Notes: generated from the sequence alone by a model not told the origin. A stretch of DNA of 64,000 nt from Blastococcus fimeti (GCA_900102115.1 FNAW01000009.1:1-64000), one strand, 5' to 3'; counted from the first letter of the stretch, positions 45,132 to 54,472 are shown. Made by a program: numbers and translations.

Positions 45132-45626
45132 GTGACCGACGAGCGCGAGACGCTGACCTACGAACTCTTCGGGACGGCGAGCCGCGAGCTCGCCGAGCGC
45201 GTGGCGGACGACGGCTACGAGCCCGACCTCATCCTGTCCATCGCCCGGGGCGGTCTCTTCCTCGCCGGCGCGCTCGGGTACGCGCTCGACGTCAAGAACC
45301 TGTTCACGATGAACGTGGAGTTCTACACCGGCGTCGACCAGCGGCTGGACCTCCCGGTGGTGCTGCCGCCCACGCTGGACCGGGTCGACATCACCGGCAG
45401 CAAGGTGCTGGTCGCCGACGACGTCGCCGACACCGGCAAGACCCTCGAGCTGGTCCGGAACTTCTGCGCCGGCTACGTCGCCGAGGTCCGGACGGCGGTC
45501 GTCTACGAGAAGCCGCAGTCGCTCGTGAAATGCGACTACGTGTGGCGGTACACCGACCGGTGGATCAACTTCCCGTGGTCGACGCTGCCGCCCGTCGTCC
45601 GGCGCAGCGAGCGCCCCGGCCACTGA
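45132..45626 (+). CDS. Phosphoribosyltransferase-family protein
   Basis: A 164-residue PRTase. The PRPP loop is VLVADDVADTGKTLELV, with the acidic pair and Thr intact, and the N-terminal PDLILSIARGGLFLAGAL binds pyrophosphate. The C terminus YVWRYTDRWINFPWS is characteristic of a xanthine/guanine-type group (Gpt-like) found in actinobacteria and archaea. It probably salvages a purine base, but the base cannot be assigned. Start GTG 45132; convergent with the chemoreceptor gene. Confidence 0.85.
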   Translation: MTDERETLTYELFGTASRELAERVADDGYEPDLILSIARGGLFLAGALGYALDVKNLFTMNVEFYTGVDQRLDLPVVLPPTLDRVDITGSKVLVADDVADTGKTLELVRNFCAGYVAEVRTAVVYEKPQSLVKCDYVWRYTDRWINFPWSTLPPVVRRSERPGH

Positions 45627-45634
45627 GCCGACGC

Positions 45635-47221
45635 TCAGTACCGGAAACGCGCGACCGAGGCGTGCAGCGAGGTCGCCATCCGGGCGACCTCGTCGATCGC
45701 GGCCTGCGCGTCGCTCATCGCCCGGGTCGTGGACGTCGTGGCGGTCGCGACGGCGTCGATGTTCGCCGCGATCCGTCCGGCCGAGACAGCCGCCTCGGCC
45801 ACGTTGCGGTCCATCTCCGTCGTGGTGGCGGTCTGCTCCTCGACCGCGGCGGCGATGGTGCTCTGCGAGTCGTTGATCAGGCCGATGATCGAGGAGATCT
45901 CCCCGATCGCCCGTACCGCGCCCTCGGTGTCGGCCTGGATGGCCTCGACCCGGGCGGTGATGTCCTGGGTGGCCTTCGCCGTCTCCTGCGCCAGCTCCTT
46001 CACCTCGTTGGCGACGACGGCGAAGCCCTTGCCCGCCTCGCCCGCGCGGGCGGCCTCGATCGTCGCGTTGAGCGCCAGCAGGTTGGTCTGCTCGGCGATG
46101 CTCGTGATCACCTTGACGACGCCGGCGATCTCCAGCGAGGACGCGCCCAGCTTGGCGACGGTGGCCGTGGTGTCGTCCGCCGCGGTGACGGCCCGGGCGG
46201 CCACCCGGGACACCTCGCTGGCGTTCTGCGCGATCTCGCGGATCGAGGAACCCATCTGCTGCGAGCCGGCCGCGACCGTCTGCACGTTGTCCGACACCTG
46301 CTCGGCCGCGCTGGCCACGGCGCTGCTCTGCTGCGAGGACTCGTCGGCGAGCCGGGCCATGTCCCGCGCGCTGGCCGAGAGCTGCTCCGTGGCCGAGGCC
46401 AGGGTGGTGGAGCTGTCCCCGATCGCCGTCATCACCGCACGGACGTCGGCCATGGCGGCCTCGAGCGAGACGGCCATCTGCCCGACCTCGTCCTTGCTGG
46501 TGACGTTCGCCGAGCTGCGCAGGTCGCCGTCGGCCAGGCCGGCCAGCACGGCGCGGACGGCGTTCAGCGGGCGCACGACCGACCGGGTGACGACCCAGCC
46601 CAGCAGGGCGAGCACCAGGACGCCGACGACGGCGACGCCGATCGCCTGCCGGATCGCGGTGGCACGCTCGTCGCGGCTGCTCGTGGCGGCCCCCTCCGCG
46701 TAGGCGGTGACCGCCTCGCCCATGGCGGGCAGCTCGTCCTCCAGGGCGGCGAACGCGTCGGCGAAGGCGGGATAGGCGGCCGTCGCGGCGGCCGCATCCG
46801 TCCCGGTGGTCGCGACGATCCAGGCCGCGGCCCCGAGGTACTCCTCGACGGCCGGGACCACCGACTCGACCGCGGCGTCCACCTCCGGGGCCAGGCTGTC
46901 GGCCAGCGCCTCGGCGACGGTGTCGCGCAGCGTCAGGTCGTGCTCGGCCAGGTCGGCGACCGCACCGTCGTAGAGGGTTCCGGTGCCCCCGCTGAGCAGC
47001 GCCTGGAGCACGTCGGCCCGCACGGCGTCGTGCATCATGTCGGCGAGCAGCACGTGGCCGGTGAGCTCTGCCCCGGCCAGCACCTCGTCGGTGCGCTCCC
47101 CCGTGTCCTGCAGGGCGCCGACCGTGACGACGGCGAAGACGCCGAGCGCGCCGGCGCCCGCCGCGACGAGCGCGGTCAGCTTCACCCCGAGCGGCCGGTC
47201 GGACCAGAGGGAACGCGGCAT
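45635..47221 (-). CDS. Transmembrane methyl-accepting chemotaxis protein
   Basis: A 528-residue receptor. TM1 (GVKLTALVAAGAGALGVFAVV) and TM2 (IGVAVVGVLVLALLGWVVT, ending in a HAMP domain with VVRPLNAVRAVLAGLADGDL) enclose a helical outer domain of about 150 residues of four-helix-bundle type. The cytoplasmic MCP domain has the tip SIAEQTNLLALNATIEAARAG and GKGFAVVANEVKELAQETAK. Start ATG 47221 has GGAG seven bases upstream. No che or flagellar genes are nearby. Its tip closely matches that of the soluble receptor at 11771, so they could share a CheA. Confidence 0.92.
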   Translation of the reverse strand: MPRSLWSDRPLGVKLTALVAAGAGALGVFAVVTVGALQDTGERTDEVLAGAELTGHVLLADMMHDAVRADVLQALLSGGTGTLYDGAVADLAEHDLTLRDTVAEALADSLAPEVDAAVESVVPAVEEYLGAAAWIVATTGTDAAAATAAYPAFADAFAALEDELPAMGEAVTAYAEGAATSSRDERATAIRQAIGVAVVGVLVLALLGWVVTRSVVRPLNAVRAVLAGLADGDLRSSANVTSKDEVGQMAVSLEAAMADVRAVMTAIGDSSTTLASATEQLSASARDMARLADESSQQSSAVASAAEQVSDNVQTVAAGSQQMGSSIREIAQNASEVSRVAARAVTAADDTTATVAKLGASSLEIAGVVKVITSIAEQTNLLALNATIEAARAGEAGKGFAVVANEVKELAQETAKATQDITARVEAIQADTEGAVRAIGEISSIIGLINDSQSTIAAAVEEQTATTTEMDRNVAEAAVSAGRIAANIDAVATATTSTTRAMSDAQAAIDEVARMATSLHASVARFRY

Positions 47222-47350
47222 CGGGCAACTCCATCGCCGGATCGATCGGTGGAGGCCCACCATGGCGGGTTCTTCGGCCCCGGCTGGAGCGTCTCCAGCG
47301 GAACGCCCGAGGTCTGAAGTTCTTTCCCGTTCCGCTATCGACGGCGCGGG

Positions 47351-48436
47351 TCAGCCGTGCACCAGCCGGTAGAAGCGGAAGAAGTCGTGATCGACCGGTA
47401 GCACCTCGACGTCGGCGAACCCGGCCGCCCGTGCGTAGCCGGCCAGGACGGCCGGCCGCATGACCGTGCCGGTCGCGGCCGACGGCTGGACCGACATCGC
47501 GTCCGGCAGGCAGCAGGTGAGGCTGTAGCCGTACATCAGCCGCTCGACCTCGTCGCCGGGCGCGCTGAAGGTCTCCGCCACCCGCTCGTCGACCACCAGG
47601 ACCGTCCCGCCGGGACGCACCATCGCCCGCATCGCCGACAGGACAGCGACCGGGTCGGGCAGGTCGTGCACGCACTCGAACGCCGTCACCAGGTCGTACT
47701 CACCGGCGCCGGTGCGCTCGCCGACATCGGCGAGGGAGAAGGAGACGCGGTCGGCGACCCCGGCCGCGACGGCGTTGCGGCGGGCCTGCTCCAGGGACGG
47801 TCCGTCGACGTCGAACCCGTCGATCCGCGCCGCGGGGTAGCCGGTCGCCATGCCGATCGAGGACCACCCCAGGCCGCAGCCGACGTCGGCGACCCGGCCG
47901 CCGGCGCGGAGCACGGCGTCCACCTCGGGCAGGGCCGGGAGCACCTCGGTGACCAGCGGCCCGACGAAGAAGGGCCGGTTCGCCGCGGCCTGCCCCTCGC
48001 GCGCCTCGGGTCCCATCTCGGCCCAGCTGAGCCCGCCGCCGGTGCGGTAGGCCTCGGCCAGGCGCGGGACGTTGCGGGTGAAGGCCATGGCCAGCCGGGC
48101 CAGCGGCGCGGCGTAACCGGGGTCGTCGTCGTCGACCAGGACGGCGCGGTGCTCGTCGGGCAGCGCGTAGCGGCGCTCGTCCGGCGCCAACGCGGCGTCG
48201 TCCACGGTCAGGTAGCCGGCGACGGCCTGCTGCTCGAGCCACTCGCGGACGTAGCGCGGGTGGGTGTCGGTGCGGACGGCGAGCTGCGGAGCGGTGGCCG
48301 GGGTGTTGGCGAGGGCGCGGTACCACCCGAGCCGGTCCCCCAGGTCCACCGCGGCCGCCTCGAACGCGCCGATCACCGCGGCGAGCAACCGGTCGCCGAG
48401 TGCGGGGGTTCCGCGCTGCGTCGGGATCTCCGTCAT
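47351..48436 (-). CDS. Class I SAM-dependent methyltransferase with N-terminal winged helix
   Basis: A 361-residue methyltransferase. Residues 1-90 form a winged-helix region (WYRALANTPATAPQLAVRTD, HPRYVREWLEQQAVAGYL) as in O-methyltransferases, and the Rossmann core carries motif I ADVGCGLGWSSI, then DGFDVDGPSLEQAR and VTAFECVHDLPDPVAVL. The late region RLMYGYSLTCCLPDAMS is shared by a group of uncharacterised actinobacterial methyltransferases. Substrate unknown. It stands alone, 61 bases beyond the next methyltransferase gene. Confidence 0.82.
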   Translation of the reverse strand: MTEIPTQRGTPALGDRLLAAVIGAFEAAAVDLGDRLGWYRALANTPATAPQLAVRTDTHPRYVREWLEQQAVAGYLTVDDAALAPDERRYALPDEHRAVLVDDDDPGYAAPLARLAMAFTRNVPRLAEAYRTGGGLSWAEMGPEAREGQAAANRPFFVGPLVTEVLPALPEVDAVLRAGGRVADVGCGLGWSSIGMATGYPAARIDGFDVDGPSLEQARRNAVAAGVADRVSFSLADVGERTGAGEYDLVTAFECVHDLPDPVAVLSAMRAMVRPGGTVLVVDERVAETFSAPGDEVERLMYGYSLTCCLPDAMSVQPSAATGTVMRPAVLAGYARAAGFADVEVLPVDHDFFRFYRLVHG

Positions 48437-48497
48437 GCCCCCACACCGTGGCCCGGGCGGTCGCCGCGGACAAGAGGTCTGCCGACGGCGCGGGGGA

Positions 48498-49619
48498 TCA
48501 GCGCCGGGTGGAGACCGTCACGGTGAACTTGGGGGTCTGCTCGGCCACCCGCGTCGGGCCGACGAGCCGGGTCAGCGTCGGCTTGTAGCGCAGCGCGCTG
48601 TTGTAGACCGTCCACAGCTCGCCGCCGGGCCGCAGGACCCGTGCCGCGGCGGCGAAGAGCCGGTCGGCGGCGGTGGTCACGACGGCGGCCCCGACGTGGA
48701 ACGGCGGATTGCAGACGACCAGGTCGACGCTCCCCGCCGGCACGGTCTCGGCGGCGTCGTCCCGGATGACCTGCACGCGTCCCTCCAGGCCGTTCGCGGC
48801 CGCCGTCGCGGAGGTGGACGCGACCGCGGCGGCCGACTGGTCGGCGGCCAGCACCTGCAGGGCCGGTCGCGCCGACGCCAGCGCGGCGGCGAGGACGCCG
48901 GTGCCGCAGCCGAGGTCGAGGGCGACGGCAGCGTCCGGGGCCATGGCGCCGAGCCGGCCGAGCAGCGCCCGGGTGCCGATGTCGACCTTCGTGCCGGCGA
49001 ACGCGGCGCCGTGGGCGCAGACGGTGAGCCCCAGGTCGGGGTGCTCCTGGCGGCGGGGGAAGGACGCCGTCCCGGGACGGGGCCCGCGGGCGACCAGCAC
49101 GCGGGACTTCTGCCGGGCCAGGGTGGCGGAGACGTCGGTGAACGACGCGCCGAGGACGTCGTTCATCGCGTGGGTCATGTGCTTGACCCGGCCGCCGACG
49201 AGCACGGTCACGTCGGGGGCGGCGACGTCGGCGATCCGCTCGGCGATCTCGCGCAGGGCGTCCAGCGCCTTCGGGGCCTGGACCAGCACGAGGCCCGCGC
49301 CGACCGCCACCTCGTCGAGGGGCAGCGAGCGGTACGTGCCGGCCAGGCCGGTGCGCTCGGCGTTGCGGGCCAGCGCCCGCTCCCCCACGAGCAGGTCCTG
49401 CGCGACCCGGACGTCCCGGGCGCCGTGCAGCGCGACGGCGCCGAGGGTCAGCGCCCCGTACGAGTCGTCGACGACGGCGACCTCGCCGGGGCCGCAGAGC
49501 GCGAGCGCGGCCGCGCCCTCGTCGAGGAGCAGCCGGTCGGTGGCGTCGACCGCGACCAGCTCCGGCGCCTCGACGTCGGGGGCGCGGCGGAGCTGGGCGA
49601 ACAGATCGGTGCCGGACAT
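48498..49619 (-). CDS. RsmC/RlmG-type rRNA guanine-N2 methyltransferase
   Basis: A 373-residue two-domain methyltransferase. The N-terminal half is a degenerate methyltransferase-like domain and the C-terminal half is catalytic, with motif I VALDLGCGTGVLAAALA and the N2-guanine catalytic motif NPPFH (in LVVCNPPFHVGAAVV). This layout is that of RsmC/RlmG, which methylate 16S G1207 or 23S G1835. Which rRNA site is used cannot be told. The ATG at 49619 is well supported. Same strand as the previous methyltransferase. Confidence 0.85.
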   Translation of the reverse strand: MSGTDLFAQLRRAPDVEAPELVAVDATDRLLLDEGAAALALCGPGEVAVVDDSYGALTLGAVALHGARDVRVAQDLLVGERALARNAERTGLAGTYRSLPLDEVAVGAGLVLVQAPKALDALREIAERIADVAAPDVTVLVGGRVKHMTHAMNDVLGASFTDVSATLARQKSRVLVARGPRPGTASFPRRQEHPDLGLTVCAHGAAFAGTKVDIGTRALLGRLGAMAPDAAVALDLGCGTGVLAAALASARPALQVLAADQSAAAVASTSATAAANGLEGRVQVIRDDAAETVPAGSVDLVVCNPPFHVGAAVVTTAADRLFAAAARVLRPGGELWTVYNSALRYKPTLTRLVGPTRVAEQTPKFTVTVSTRR

Positions 49620-49809
49620 GGTCACCACTCTGCCCCACGGCCGCGCCGGCTCCCGCGGCACCGAACGCGCTCCTGCGCCCGCCGGCACGACCGTCAGATC
49701 GCGGTGGCCCCTGGGTCGGGTCGTGGTCCTCCCCCGGCCCGCGAGCCGGTCGTGCACGACCGATCACCCCGCGGGGAGCGCAGGACGGGCTCCGGGCATG
49801 ATCGGCGAT

Positions 49810-50832
49810 GTGTCCCTAACCACACGTGAGTGGCAGCTGGCGGCCCGTCCGCACGGCGAGCCGAAGCCCGAGGACTTCCGCCTGGTCGAGGTCGAGCACC
49901 CCGATCCGACCGAGGGCCAGGTCGTCGTCCGGATGCTGGCCATGTCCGTCGACCCCTACATGCGGGGCCGGATGAACGCCGGGAAGTCCTACGCGGCCGC
50001 GTGGGAGGTCGACGAGACGATGCAGGGCGGCGCAATCGGCCGCGTCGTCGAGAGCTCCTCCGCCGACGTCCCCGTCGGCGCGCTGGTGTCGACCAACGCC
50101 GGCTGGCGGGACGTCGCCGTCCTGGACGCCCGCACCGTCCAGGTCCTCCCCGAGCTGCCCGGCATCCCGCCGAGCTACCACCTGGGCGTCCTGGGCATGC
50201 CCGGGCTCACCGCCTGGGCCGGCCTGTTCCGCCTCGCCGAGTTCAAGGCCGGCGACGTCGTCTTCGTCTCCGGTGCCGCGGGCGCCGTCGGCAGCATCGT
50301 CGGGCAGCTCGCCCGGCTGCACGGCGCGGCCGCCGTCATCGGCAGCGCCGGCACCCCCGAGAAGGTCCGCTGGCTGACCGAGGAGCTCGGCTTCACCGCC
50401 GCCTTCGACTACCACGACGGCCCGGTCGCCAAGCAGCTCGCGCAGGCCGCGCCCGACGGCATCGACGTCTACTTCGACAACGTCGGCGGCGAGCACCTCG
50501 AGGCCGCGATCGGCGCCTTCAACGAGTTCGGCCGTGGCGCGCTCTGCGGCGCCATCTCCAGCTACAACGCCACCGAGCCGGCGCCCGGCCCGCGGAACAT
50601 GGGCCTGATGGTCGGCCGGAAGCTGAGCCTGCGCGGGTTCATCGTCAGCGACCACGCCGACATGCGCGGCGAGTTCATCGAGAAGGTGACGCCGCTGGTC
50701 ACCTCCGGCGAGCTCGTCGTCCGCGAGACCGTCCGCGAGGGGCTCGACCAGGCCGTACCGGCCTTCCTCGACCTCCTGCGCGGCGGCAACACCGGCAAGA
50801 TGATCGTCAAGCTGGCCGACGACCAGGCCTGA
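49810..50832 (+). CDS. NADP-dependent medium-chain oxidoreductase (prostaglandin/curcumin reductase type)
   Basis: A 340-residue zinc-free MDR enzyme. The start REWQLAARPHGEPKPEDFRL, the family block MSVDPYMRGRMN and the NADP site SGAAGAVGSIVGQLARLHGA are those of the PTGR/CurA-like alkenal and double-bond reductases. The C-terminal LVVRETVREGLDQAVPAFLDLLRGGNTGKMIVKL is typical in that family (shown here as GNTGKMIVKL). GTG 49810 gives the usual N terminus; ATG 49798 is four codons earlier. Followed by a perfect terminator. Confidence 0.88.
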   Translation: MSLTTREWQLAARPHGEPKPEDFRLVEVEHPDPTEGQVVVRMLAMSVDPYMRGRMNAGKSYAAAWEVDETMQGGAIGRVVESSSADVPVGALVSTNAGWRDVAVLDARTVQVLPELPGIPPSYHLGVLGMPGLTAWAGLFRLAEFKAGDVVFVSGAAGAVGSIVGQLARLHGAAAVIGSAGTPEKVRWLTEELGFTAAFDYHDGPVAKQLAQAAPDGIDVYFDNVGGEHLEAAIGAFNEFGRGALCGAISSYNATEPAPGPRNMGLMVGRKLSLRGFIVSDHADMRGEFIEKVTPLVTSGELVVRETVREGLDQAVPAFLDLLRGGNTGKMIVKLADDQA

Positions 50833-50839
50833 GCGCATC

Positions 50840-50874
50840 GCCGCCACCCCGGGCCCTCGGCCCGGGGTGGCGGC
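50840..50874 (+). terminator. Perfect 16-bp stem-loop terminator
   Basis: The 16-base arm 50840-50855 pairs fully with 50859-50874 across a 3-base loop CTC, just after the oxidoreductase gene, followed by ATCCTT. Confidence 0.9.
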
Positions 50875-50939
50875 ATCCTTGCGGTTCCCGTCCGCCGCGG
50901 CCCTCGTCCGCGCCGGGCGTCGTCCCTAGCGTCGACGAC

Positions 50940-51383
50940 GTGATCGACTGGAGCACCTCCCCGGGCGAGGCCGCCGCGCACTTCGCGCACCGCCTCGCCG
51001 TCGAGACCGACGTCAGCGACGTCGCCACCGCCCTGGACTCCGGCGCGCCGGGCTTCGTCCTGCTCGACAGCCGCAGCGCCGCCGCCTGGGCGCAGGGCCA
51101 CGTGCCGGGAGCGGTGCACCTGCCCGGCCCGGAGATCGCCGCCCGCGCCGACGCCGAGCTGGACCGGTCCGTCCCGGTCGTCGCCTACTGCTGGGGCCCG
51201 GGCTGCAACGGGGCCACCCGGGCCGCGCTGACGCTGGCCCGGATGGGCTTCCGGGTGCGGGAGATGATCGGCGGCTTCGAGTACTGGGCCCGCGAGGGGC
51301 TGCCCGTGGCCACGGCGGACGGCGCGGCCCGGCGCCCCGCCGACCCGCTCGCCGCGCCCCTCGGGATCAGCTGCGGGTGCTGA
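50940..51383 (+). CDS. Rhodanese-like sulfurtransferase
   Basis: A 147-residue single-domain rhodanese. The fold shows as FVLLDSRSAAAWAQGHVPGA, and the active-site loop is VAYCWGPGCNGATRAA, where the first cysteine is in the catalytic position; the second could help form a persulfide or disulfide. It ends GISCGC with two more cysteines. Sulfur or selenium transfer is likely. Start GTG 50940. Its 3' end overlaps the convergent GNAT gene by 17 bases. Confidence 0.85.
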   Translation: MIDWSTSPGEAAAHFAHRLAVETDVSDVATALDSGAPGFVLLDSRSAAAWAQGHVPGAVHLPGPEIAARADAELDRSVPVVAYCWGPGCNGATRAALTLARMGFRVREMIGGFEYWAREGLPVATADGAARRPADPLAAPLGISCGC

Positions 51384-51954
51384 GCCGCGGCGCGGGGTCC
51401 CCGGCGAGGCGGGACCACAGCAGCTCGTCGTGCGTCTCGCCGTCCCCGTACCGGTAGGAGCGTCGCAGCCGCCCTTCGCAGGTGAAGCCGGCCTTCTCCG
51501 CCACCCGTCCCGACGCGTCGTTCTCGACCGCATGGCAGAGCTCGATCCGGTGGACCGGCAGCGCGGCGAACGCCCAGCGGCACACCGCGTCCACGGCGAG
51601 CGCGGCGAGCCCGCGACCGCGCGCGGCGGGCACCGTCCAGTACCCGACCGACGCGCCGCCGTGGAAGCGGTCGATCGAGTGCAGCGACACCGACCCGAGG
51701 ACGGCGTCGCCTCCGCTCCCGTCCACGACGGCCCACGAGGCGTGGTCACCGGAGCTCCAGTCCAGCCGGCGGCCCAGCAGCACGAGGGCGTCGGCGCGCG
51801 AGGCGACGCCCCCGCCGTTCCACTGCGTGATCGCCGGATCCTGGAACGCCGCCCACACCTCGTCGACGTCGTCCTCGCGCCACGGCCGCAGCCGCACCGG
51901 GCCGGCGGCCAGCTCGAGGGGCTCCAGCGGTTCGAACGGGGGCGGTGCACTCAC
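51367..51954 (-). CDS. GNAT-family acetyltransferase (RimJ/RimL type)
   Basis: A 195-residue acetyltransferase. RPWREDDVDEVWAAFQDPAI opens the fold, the acetyl-CoA loop is VPAARGRGLAALAVDAV (R-G-x-G-L/A), and ELCHAVENDASGRVAEKAGF is the RimJ/RimL signature, split here for length. It acetylates an N-terminal amine or another small substrate. Start GTG 51954. Overlaps the rhodanese gene end-to-end. Confidence 0.87.
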   Translation of the reverse strand: MSAPPPFEPLEPLELAAGPVRLRPWREDDVDEVWAAFQDPAITQWNGGGVASRADALVLLGRRLDWSSGDHASWAVVDGSGGDAVLGSVSLHSIDRFHGGASVGYWTVPAARGRGLAALAVDAVCRWAFAALPVHRIELCHAVENDASGRVAEKAGFTCEGRLRRSYRYGDGETHDELLWSRLAGDPAPRLSTRS

Positions 51955-51987
51955 GGACCGATCCTCGCAAGCCGCGCGGGCGGCGCC

Positions 51988-52785
51988 CTACCCGGCCGAG
52001 CCCGGGCGGGTCATCGGCTTGTGCGACTTCCCGGCGATCGCGTCGGGCAGCACCGCGGACAGCTTGCCCATGAGCTTGCTGGTCACCGAGCCGGCGAACA
52101 CGCTCGCCTCACCCTTCATCAGGCCTTCGAAGCCCTGGCGGGCGACCTGGGCCGGGTCGTCCTTGCTGTCCGAGGCGCCCAGCTTGGTGTCGGTGGCGTC
52201 GGCCCGGTCGAAGAACTCGGTGTCGGTCGGCCCGGGCAGCAGCGCGGTGACGGTGACGCCGGTGTCGGTGAGTTCCTCGCGGATGCCGAGCGCGAGGAAC
52301 TGCACGAACGCCTTGGTCGCCGAGTAGACGGCCTGGAACGGCTCCGGCGCCTGCGAGGCGACCGAGGAGGTGAACAGGATCCGCCCCTGGTCGCGGGCGA
52401 CCATGTCCTGGACGACGTGCTTCGCCAGCTGGACCGTCGAGGCACAGTTCAGCTCGACCATGCCGAGCTCGGCGTCGAGGTCGGTCTCGGCGAACCGGCC
52501 GGCGACGCCCACCCCGGCGTTGAGCGCGGCGGCGTCCAGCGGGCGACCGGAGCCGCGCACGGCCGCGACCACCTTCTCCACCTCGGCGCGCTGCGTGAGA
52601 TCCGCGCGCACGGGGGAGACCGCGGCGCCCAGACCGCGCAGCTCGACGGCCGCGGGCTCGAGCTCGTCGTCCTCCGCGACGACGACCAGGTCGAACCCGT
52701 TGTGCGCGAACTGCTTGGCGAGCTCCAGGCCGATACCGCTGGAGGCACCGGTGACGAGGGCGAGGGGACGGGCGGGCTCGGACAC
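51988..52785 (-). CDS. SDR-family oxidoreductase
   Basis: A 265-residue classical SDR. The cofactor site is LVTGASSGIGLELAKQFA, then LNAGVG in place of NNAG, and the catalytic pair is YSATKAF. The block LLPGPTDTEFFDRADATDTKLG and the ending MTRPGSAG mark a group of SDRs common in soil bacteria without a known substrate. Start GTG 52785 has GGAGG five bases upstream, which decides the start. Divergent from the NRAMP gene with 196 bases between. Confidence 0.87.
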   Translation of the reverse strand: MSEPARPLALVTGASSGIGLELAKQFAHNGFDLVVVAEDDELEPAAVELRGLGAAVSPVRADLTQRAEVEKVVAAVRGSGRPLDAAALNAGVGVAGRFAETDLDAELGMVELNCASTVQLAKHVVQDMVARDQGRILFTSSVASQAPEPFQAVYSATKAFVQFLALGIREELTDTGVTVTALLPGPTDTEFFDRADATDTKLGASDSKDDPAQVARQGFEGLMKGEASVFAGSVTSKLMGKLSAVLPDAIAGKSHKPMTRPGSAG

Positions 52786-52981
52786 GTGGACCTCCGGTGC
52801 GCTGTCGGTTCGGGAACGGTCCGTCCCTTCCCCGGATGCGGGGCGCTCACCCGAGGACAGCCTTGCCTGGCCCCTGGGGGCCACGGGTCGGCCCCGACGT
52901 GTCACCGCCGCCGGGCAGGACAGGAGCGACCACCCACGCTTCCGCGTCTCCCCCGCCCGACCCACCCCTTGCGAGGCCGCC

Positions 52982-54271
52982 GTGTACCTGTCGAAGACCG
53001 AGGCCGCCGTCCTCCCCACCACGCTCGTCGCCGGGCCGCGGCCGGCCCCGACACCGCCCGGGCGGCGGCGGATCTGGCCGATGCTCGGTCCGGCGTTCGT
53101 CGCGGCCGTGGCCTACGTCGACCCCGGCAACTTCGCGACCAACTTCTCCGGCGGAGCGGCCTTCGGCTACACGCTGCTGTGGGTGATCGTCGCGGCCAAC
53201 CTCATGGCGATGCTCATCCAGTCGCTGACCGCCAAGCTCGGGCTGGCCACCGGGCGGGACCTGGCCACCCTCTGCCGGGAGCGGTTCCCACGTCCGGTGA
53301 CCTGGGGGCTGTGGGTGCAGGCCGAGGCGGTGGCGATCGCCACCGACCTGGCCGAGATCGTCGGTGGCGCGGTCGCGCTGAACCTGCTGTTCGGCGTGCC
53401 GCTGCCGATCGGCGGCCTGATCACCGCCGTCGTCGCCTTCGTGCTGCTGGCGGCGCAGTCGCGGGGGCACCGGCCGTTCGAGCGGGTCATCACCGGCCTG
53501 CTGCTCGTCGTCGGCCTGGGCTTCGGCTACACGCTGGTGGGCGCCGGCGTGGACGTCGGCGGGGTGGCCGGCGGCATGGTGCCCTCCTTCGAGGGCGCGG
53601 ACAGCGTCGTGCTGGCGACCGGGATCCTCGGCGCGACGGTCATGCCGCACGTCATCTACGTGCACTCCGCGCTGACGCCGGGGCGCTACGGCGACGTCGT
53701 CACCGCCGGCCGGACCGCCGAGGGCCGGGGCCGGCTGCTGCGCGCCCAGCGGCTGGACGTGCTGCTGGCCATGGGCCTCGCCGGCCTGGTCAACGCCGCG
53801 ATGCTGATCATCGCCGCCCAGCTGTTCACCGGCGGGAACGACGCCGACACCCTCGAGGGCATCCACGCCGGCCTCGGCGACCAGCTCGGCACCGGCGCGG
53901 CGCTGGCCTTCGCCGTCGCGCTGCTGGCCTCGGGCTTCGCGTCCTCGTCGGTGGGCACGCACGCCGGGCAGGTGGTGATGGCCGGGTTCCTCCGCCGGCA
54001 CATCCCCGTCCTGGCCCGGCGGCTGATCACGCTGGCCCCCGCGCTCGCGGTCCTGGTGTTCGGCGGGGACCCGACCACGGCGCTGGTGTGGTCGCAGGTG
54101 GTGCTCTCCTTCGGCATCCCGTTCGCCCTCGTGCCGCTGCTGTGGCTGACCAGCAGCCGCGACCTCATGGGCGGCTGGGTGAACCGGCGGACCACCACCG
54201 CCGTTGGCGCCGTCGTCGCCACCCTGATCATCGGCCTCAACGCCCACCTGCTCCTCGGCTTCGTCTCCTGA
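52982..54271 (+). CDS. NRAMP-family divalent metal transporter
   Basis: A 429-residue Mn/Fe transporter of the MntH type. The metal-site motif DPGNFATN is in TM1 (AYVDPGNFATNFSGGAAFG) and the second, MPHVIYVHS, is in TM6 (GATVMPHVIYVHSAL); both are intact with the Met that selects for transition metals. About 11 TM helices. Start GTG 52982 with GAGG five bases upstream. No Mn riboswitch or iron box is evident in the 196-base leader. The gene ends in two tandem palindromes. Confidence 0.9.
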   Translation: MYLSKTEAAVLPTTLVAGPRPAPTPPGRRRIWPMLGPAFVAAVAYVDPGNFATNFSGGAAFGYTLLWVIVAANLMAMLIQSLTAKLGLATGRDLATLCRERFPRPVTWGLWVQAEAVAIATDLAEIVGGAVALNLLFGVPLPIGGLITAVVAFVLLAAQSRGHRPFERVITGLLLVVGLGFGYTLVGAGVDVGGVAGGMVPSFEGADSVVLATGILGATVMPHVIYVHSALTPGRYGDVVTAGRTAEGRGRLLRAQRLDVLLAMGLAGLVNAAMLIIAAQLFTGGNDADTLEGIHAGLGDQLGTGAALAFAVALLASGFASSSVGTHAGQVVMAGFLRRHIPVLARRLITLAPALAVLVFGGDPTTALVWSQVVLSFGIPFALVPLLWLTSSRDLMGGWVNRRTTTAVGAVVATLIIGLNAHLLLGFVS

Positions 54272-54272
54272 C

Positions 54273-54318
54273 GGACTTTCGGTACCGAAAGTCCGGGACT
54301 TTCGGTACCGAAAGTCCC
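54273..54318. repeat. Two tandem perfect palindromes centred on GGTACC
   Basis: Bases 54273-54294 (22 bp) and 54295-54318 (24 bp) are each perfect palindromes with the same core ACTTTCGGTACCGAAAGT. They follow the NRAMP stop with no gap. They can act as terminators for NRAMP, but a doubled, loop-less palindrome may instead be a mobile repeat or a protein-binding site. I see no other copy in the window. Confidence 0.85.
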
Positions 54319-54377
54319 GTGCGCCGTGGTCCAGGACGGGGGCTACGCTCGGCGGCACAACTGAACACACATTCACA

Positions 54378-54459
54378 GCAGGGGAGCGCTTCGGCGCTGA
54401 GAGTGCGGGACAGACCGCAGACCCTCGAACCTGATCCGGGTCATGCCGGCGCAGGGAGT
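54378..54459 (+). promoter_or_regulatory. TPP (thiamine pyrophosphate) riboswitch
   Basis: The THI-box signature is present in order: GGGGAGC, GCTGAGAGTGCGG, CCGCAGACCCTCGAACCTGA and TCCGGGTCATGCCGGCGCAG, GGGAG. It lies 13 bases before the ribosome-binding site of the ykoE gene and would lower expression when thiamine pyrophosphate is plentiful. Confidence 0.95.
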
Positions 54460-54472
54460 CTGGAGGAACACC

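Noticed and set aside
52786..52981. Mn-sensing (yybP-ykoY) or M-box riboswitch ahead of the NRAMP gene
   Set aside because: The conserved loops of either class are not recognisable in the leader.
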